A DNA stretch of 17,122 nucleotides from JANYJJ01 sp031386065 (GTDB lineage: Bacteria > Pseudomonadota > Gammaproteobacteria > Burkholderiales > Burkholderiaceae_C), in NCBI GenBank assembly GCA_031386065.1, contig JANNBZ010000200.1:1-17122 (forward strand), read 5' to 3'. Under the pieces are notes generated by a model. That model ran no database searches, had not been told where the DNA came from, and was given only the letters and a program-made list of their open reading frames with translations. The first letter of the stretch is position 1; the number at the start of each line of letters is the position of its first letter. A program made the translations under genes and the position numbers. Positions 15,001-17,122 of the stretch are shown here, piece by piece.

Positions 15001-15434
15001 CTGAACTGGCGCTTGGCCGCTTCAGCTTCGCGAACGACGCGTACCGCGAATCGCGCGACCTGTTGCACGAGTTGCAGATGCGTCGCCAGCAGGTGCTCGA
15101 CCCGGTGGCCGGCCTGGCCCGCGTCGCCCTCGCCCAGGGTAACCTGGCTGCGGCGCTGGCACAGGTCGAACTCATCCTTGCGCACATCGCCGAAGGCGGC
15201 AACTTCGACGGCACCGAAGAGCCGCTGAGGCTGCCGTTGACGTGCTTCCAGGTGTTGACGGCAGCGAGTGATCCACGCGCCGACGAGGTGTTGGTGAACG
15301 CGCACGCCGAACTTCTGAAGCGCGCCGAGTGCATCTCGGACGTGCCGGCGCGCGAAGGCTTCCTGAAGCACGTTCCGCACAACCGCGAGATCGGCAGCGC
15401 CTGGTTGCGGCGTCAGGAACGCCAGGGCTCATAG
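12093..15434 (+). CDS. Class III adenylate/guanylate cyclase fused to STAND ATPase and TPR repeats
   Basis: A 1113-residue multidomain signalling protein. Residues 1-40 are a helical leader. The class III cyclase domain (about 58-235) shows metal-binding Asp65 (FMDIVGST) and Asp109 (YAGDSMLAVFG) and transition-state Asn184 and Arg188 (VNTAARME). The usual substrate-specifying Lys and Asp positions appear as Gln105 and Ser177. An AAA/STAND ATPase follows: Walker A AEAGIGKS (286-293) and Walker B MILLDDVHWAD (419-429), then the AEGNPFYMEEL motif. From about 680 to 1060 are tetratricopeptide-like helical repeats, probably for ligand or partner sensing. The ATG at 12093 is preferred to an upstream ATG at 12006 because the extra residues look non-coding; neither has a good ribosome site. 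No transmembrane segment was seen, so it is cytosolic. It likely makes cAMP or cGMP under ATPase/TPR control. Confidence 0.88.
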   Translation: MKEREQVESSIAAIEAQRAILGDAVVDVAVQSLRAKLDALPHPAAPLAPASAGQQLKQATILFMDIVGSTRLSQHLDPEDIHQIMDGALERFTAIVRARKGRVLQYAGDSMLAVFGADSAHEDDPERAVHAGLEVLADASRVAAEVQRLHGHAEFNVRVGVSTGPVLLGGGVDDENSVRGITVNTAARMEQTAPPGGLRISHDTYRHIRGVFDVREQPPLLVKGRDEPLVTYLVERAKPRAFRVTTRGIEGIETRMVGRDAEFEQLQDAFGSVYQLHRLVAVAVVAEAGIGKSRLLYEFENWAEARAESFFVFRGRAQPLDEQQPYGLLRDVLAWRLQIADSDDADTARRKLVEGIAPLLGDDGEAQAHVLGHLIGLDFSSSPHVRGLLDDARQLRNRAFHAAAQTVRRMTEQEAHPVMILLDDVHWADEGSLDFINYLFQVNRDVPAFLLCLTRPSLFERRSSWASIESAFIRIDLQPLDKRASRELTLELLQRLDPVPAALRDLVTSAAEGNPFYMEELVKMLFDEGAIVADGERWTVVPDKLLAAHVPPTLTGVLQARLDSLPAAEKLALQQAAVVGFVFWDQALAALDARSVEVLGSLVRRELAHPHDSHTFDGLREYVFRHQILHQVAYDSVLKRDRRAYHARVADWLGQMGGDRAGEILGLTAEHFEHAGDAARACEFFCRAAEYAAARYANEAMVSHVARALALAPDDDHATRWRLLVVREKYLRFQDDQVAHTADLEVLEQLANSLGDDARRAEAAHCRASTLNTRGEHVAARTYAQDALGLARRAGAQTLAVQVSCTLADALIRQGLYAEAQQVVDEQLVTARHGADTEAESALLLVVGMIAMERGDLMRGAHSFERSLQIDRNSGNLRNQSLELNNLGAIYSLLGDYAKARRHLDDGLRVSRSAGRRDLEASMLVNLASVANLQADDASTLAYANKAHEVATACGQRDLVAYARLVGGHAELALGRFSFANDAYRESRDLLHELQMRRQQVLDPVAGLARVALAQGNLAAALAQVELILAHIAEGGNFDGTEEPLRLPLTCFQVLTAASDPRADEVLVNAHAELLKRAECISDVPAREGFLKHVPHNREIGSAWLRRQERQGS

Positions 15435-15435
15435 A

Positions 15436-15457
15436 AAATAGAACGACCGTTCTATTT
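15436..15457. promoter_or_regulatory. Perfect 22-bp palindrome, TetR-family operator candidate upstream of etfD
   Basis: AAATAGAACG (15436-15445) and CGTTCTATTT (15448-15457) are exact reverse complements around a 2-bp centre. It begins two bases after the cyclase stop codon and overlaps the proposed -35 of the next gene. The GAACG-N2-CGTTC core is characteristic of TetR-family fatty-acid regulators. FadP of betaproteobacteria, described by comparative genomics as controlling fatty-acid degradation genes, is the first candidate; that assignment is from memory and inference. Confidence 0.65.
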
Positions 15458-15478
15458 ACGCTGCCAGCCCGTTAAAAT
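15450..15478 (+). promoter_or_regulatory. Probable sigma70 promoter of etfD
   Basis: TAAAAT (15473-15478) matches the -10 consensus at 5 of 6 positions. TTCTAT (15450-15455), 17 bp upstream, is a weak -35 lying within the palindrome's right arm. Transcription would start near 15485, giving a leader of about 22 nt containing AAGGAAG before the ATG. Operator over the -35 suggests repression. Confidence 0.5.
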
Positions 15479-15506
15479 CGGCCGCAGACAGACCCAAGGA
15501 AGCCCG

Positions 15507-17122
15507 ATGACCCCGCAAGCGATTCTCGAAAAGTTCGGCCCCCGTGAGGCGATGGAATACGACGTGCTCGTCGTCGGCGCTGGCCCCGGCGGGCTGGCCA
15601 CGGCCGTCCGCATCAAGCAGTTGGCGGCCTCGCAGGGCAAGGACGTGTCGGTGGTGGTGCTTGAAAAAGGCTCCGAGCCCGGTGCGCACATCTTGAGCGG
15701 CGCAGTGATGGACCCGGTCGCGCTGACCGAGCTGTTCCCGAACTGGACGGAACTGGGCGCGCCGCTGAACCAGGCCGTCACCAGCGACGACGTGGTCCTG
15801 CTGACCGAGACCGGCAGCCTCCGAACGCCGAACTGGCTGGTGCCCGACTGCATGCACAACGACGGCAACTACGTAATCAGCCTGGGCAACCTGGTGCGCT
15901 GGATGGCCACACAAGCCGAGGCGCTGGGCGTGGAAATTTTCCCTGGCTTCGCGGCGGCCGAAGTGCTTTACACCGACGACGGTTCGGTGCGCGGCGTGGC
16001 CACCGGCAACCTGGGAATCGACAAGTCTGGCGAGCCCAGCGGTCACTTTCAGCTCGGCATGGAACTGCACGCGAAGTACACCGTGTTTGCCGAAGGCGCG
16101 CGCGGCCACCTGGGCCGCCAGCTGATCTCGAAGTTCAAGCTCGATGCCGGCCGCGAACCGCAGAGCTTTGCCATCGGCATCAAAGAGTTGTGGGAGGTCG
16201 ACCCGGCCAAGGCGCAACCCGGCAAGGTGGTCCACACCGCCGGCTGGCCGATGGACACGCAGACCTTCGGTGGCGGGTTTCTGTACCACCTGGAAGACAA
16301 CAAGGTGGCGCTGGGCTTCGTGATCGGCCTCGACTACAGCAACCCGTGGCTGAGCCCGTTCGAAGAGATGCAGCGCTGGAAAAAACACCCCGCCGTGTTG
16401 GCCCACATCGAGGGCGGCAAGCGCCTGGGCTACGGCGCGCGTGCCATCAACAACGGCGGTCTGGCCAGCATGCCGAAGACGGTGTTCCCCGGCGGTGCCT
16501 TCATCGGCTGCGAGGCCGGCACCATGAATGCGTCGCGCATCAAGGGCAGCCACGCCGCCATCAAGACCGGCATGCTGGTGGCCGACGCGGCAGTCGAGGC
16601 TGTGCTGGCGGGCCGTCAGCACGACGAACTGACTGCCTACCCGGCCGCCTTCGAGACCAGCTGGCTGCACGCCGAGCTGCACCACGCACGCAACTTCAAG
16701 CCGTGGTTCAAGAAAGGCTTCTACGTCGGCAGTTTCATGACGTTTGTAGAGCAGTGGCTGCTGCCGCGCCTGGGCATCAAGAACGCACCGTGGACGCTGC
16801 GCCGCACGGTGGCCGACCTCGCCACGCTGAAGCTCGCAGCCGACTGCCCGCAGATCGTCTACCCCAAGCCCGACGGCAAGATCACGTTCGACCGGCTGAG
16901 CTCGGTCTTCGTCTCGAACACCAACCACGAAGAGCAGCAGCCAGCACACCTGACGCTGAAAGACGCCAGCGTGCCGGTCGCTATCAACCTGGCGAAGTAC
17001 GCCGGCCCGGAGGCGCGCTACTGCCCGGCCGGCGTGTACGAGTACGTGAAGAACACCGACAGCAACGGGAAAGAAAGCGACCGCCTGCAGATCAACGCGC
17101 AGAACTGCGTGCACTGCAAGAC
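15507..17122 (+). CDS. etfD: Electron-transfer flavoprotein-ubiquinone oxidoreductase (partial, 3' end missing)
   Basis: The first 538 codons of ETF-QO, a membrane-associated flavoprotein with a [4Fe-4S] cluster that passes electrons from ETF, reduced by acyl-CoA dehydrogenases, to ubiquinone. The FAD-binding motif VVGAGPGGLATAV (22-34) and Glu53 (VVLEKG) open the protein. The AINNGGLASMPK and FIGCEAGTMNASRIKGSHAA segments are family hallmarks. Iron-sulfur ligands Cys506 (RYCPAGVYEY), Cys534 and Cys537 (NCVHCK) are visible; the fourth would lie just past the edge. Only some 20 residues seem missing, by comparison with the family length. The ATG at 15507 has AAGGAAG upstream at good spacing. 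It follows the cyclase by 72 bp behind a palindromic operator, which fits control by fatty-acid status. The same family is called FixC-like or etf-QO elsewhere. Confidence 0.95.
   Translation, partial: MTPQAILEKFGPREAMEYDVLVVGAGPGGLATAVRIKQLAASQGKDVSVVVLEKGSEPGAHILSGAVMDPVALTELFPNWTELGAPLNQAVTSDDVVLLTETGSLRTPNWLVPDCMHNDGNYVISLGNLVRWMATQAEALGVEIFPGFAAAEVLYTDDGSVRGVATGNLGIDKSGEPSGHFQLGMELHAKYTVFAEGARGHLGRQLISKFKLDAGREPQSFAIGIKELWEVDPAKAQPGKVVHTAGWPMDTQTFGGGFLYHLEDNKVALGFVIGLDYSNPWLSPFEEMQRWKKHPAVLAHIEGGKRLGYGARAINNGGLASMPKTVFPGGAFIGCEAGTMNASRIKGSHAAIKTGMLVADAAVEAVLAGRQHDELTAYPAAFETSWLHAELHHARNFKPWFKKGFYVGSFMTFVEQWLLPRLGIKNAPWTLRRTVADLATLKLAADCPQIVYPKPDGKITFDRLSSVFVSNTNHEEQQPAHLTLKDASVPVAINLAKYAGPEARYCPAGVYEYVKNTDSNGKESDRLQINAQNCVHCK

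Noticed and set aside
11982..15380. Very long open frame on the minus strand opposite the cyclase (1132 codons)
   Set aside because: Composition is typical of an antisense shadow (Arg/His/Gln/Val-rich) and the plus strand encodes recognisable cyclase, Walker and TPR motifs.
15456..17114. Minus-strand open frame opposite etfD (552 codons)
   Set aside because: Antisense shadow; the plus strand carries ETF-QO FAD and iron-sulfur motifs.

Overview
The window is GC-rich chromosomal DNA (strong G/C bias at third codon positions) that looks like a betaproteobacterium of the order Burkholderiales, probably near the Rubrivivax/Leptothrix/Comamonadaceae groups. The reasons are the mdh - CitE-like - acnB arrangement, the ScoAB sequences, a PEP-CTERM protein, and a class III cyclase/STAND ATPase/TPR fusion of a type common there. 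The genus is inference. No rRNA, tRNA, CRISPR array, integrase or insertion sequence was seen.

Layout. (1) Positions 1-5489, plus strand: the end of a TCA-cycle cluster. It holds the 3' end of malate dehydrogenase, a CitE-like HpcH/HpaI-family lyase, a small secreted protein of unknown function, and aconitase B. A VapB/VapC toxin-antitoxin pair with its own promoter and palindromic operator sits between the secreted protein and acnB. acnB begins only 26 bp after vapC, so it may depend on toxin-antitoxin transcription. Inside acnB there is a perfect hairpin followed by four T, coinciding with a run of AT-ending codons. (2) Positions 5528-8094, minus strand: scoA-scoB (3-oxoacid CoA-transferase) followed by a stand-alone LanC-like protein with an intact zinc site. 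(3) Positions 8095-8266: a divergent intergenic region with stacked palindromes that looks like a dispersed repeat. (4) Positions 8267-11116: a PaaI-type thioesterase on plus, facing a tight minus-strand operon of SDR oxidoreductase - yceH - GNAT acetyltransferase - 4HBT thioesterase. (5) Positions 11219-11866: a PEP-CTERM secreted protein with a textbook terminator, minus strand. (6) Positions 12093-15434: an adenylate/guanylate cyclase-STAND ATPase-TPR fusion with unusual nucleotide-specificity positions. (7) From 15436 to the edge: electron-transfer flavoprotein-ubiquinone oxidoreductase behind a perfect 22-bp TetR-type palindrome, cut off by the window end.

Taken together the genes are mostly central and acyl-CoA metabolism: TCA enzymes, ketoacid CoA transfer, two hotdog thioesterases, an SDR and the ETF-QO step of beta-oxidation. 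A few less ordinary elements are embedded: the toxin-antitoxin insertion, the orphan LanC, the hairpin inside acnB, the palindromic intergenic element and the atypical cyclase. I did not find a convincing new multi-gene system. The best leads are the acnB internal hairpin, the sco-linked LanC and the coupling of vapBC to acnB.
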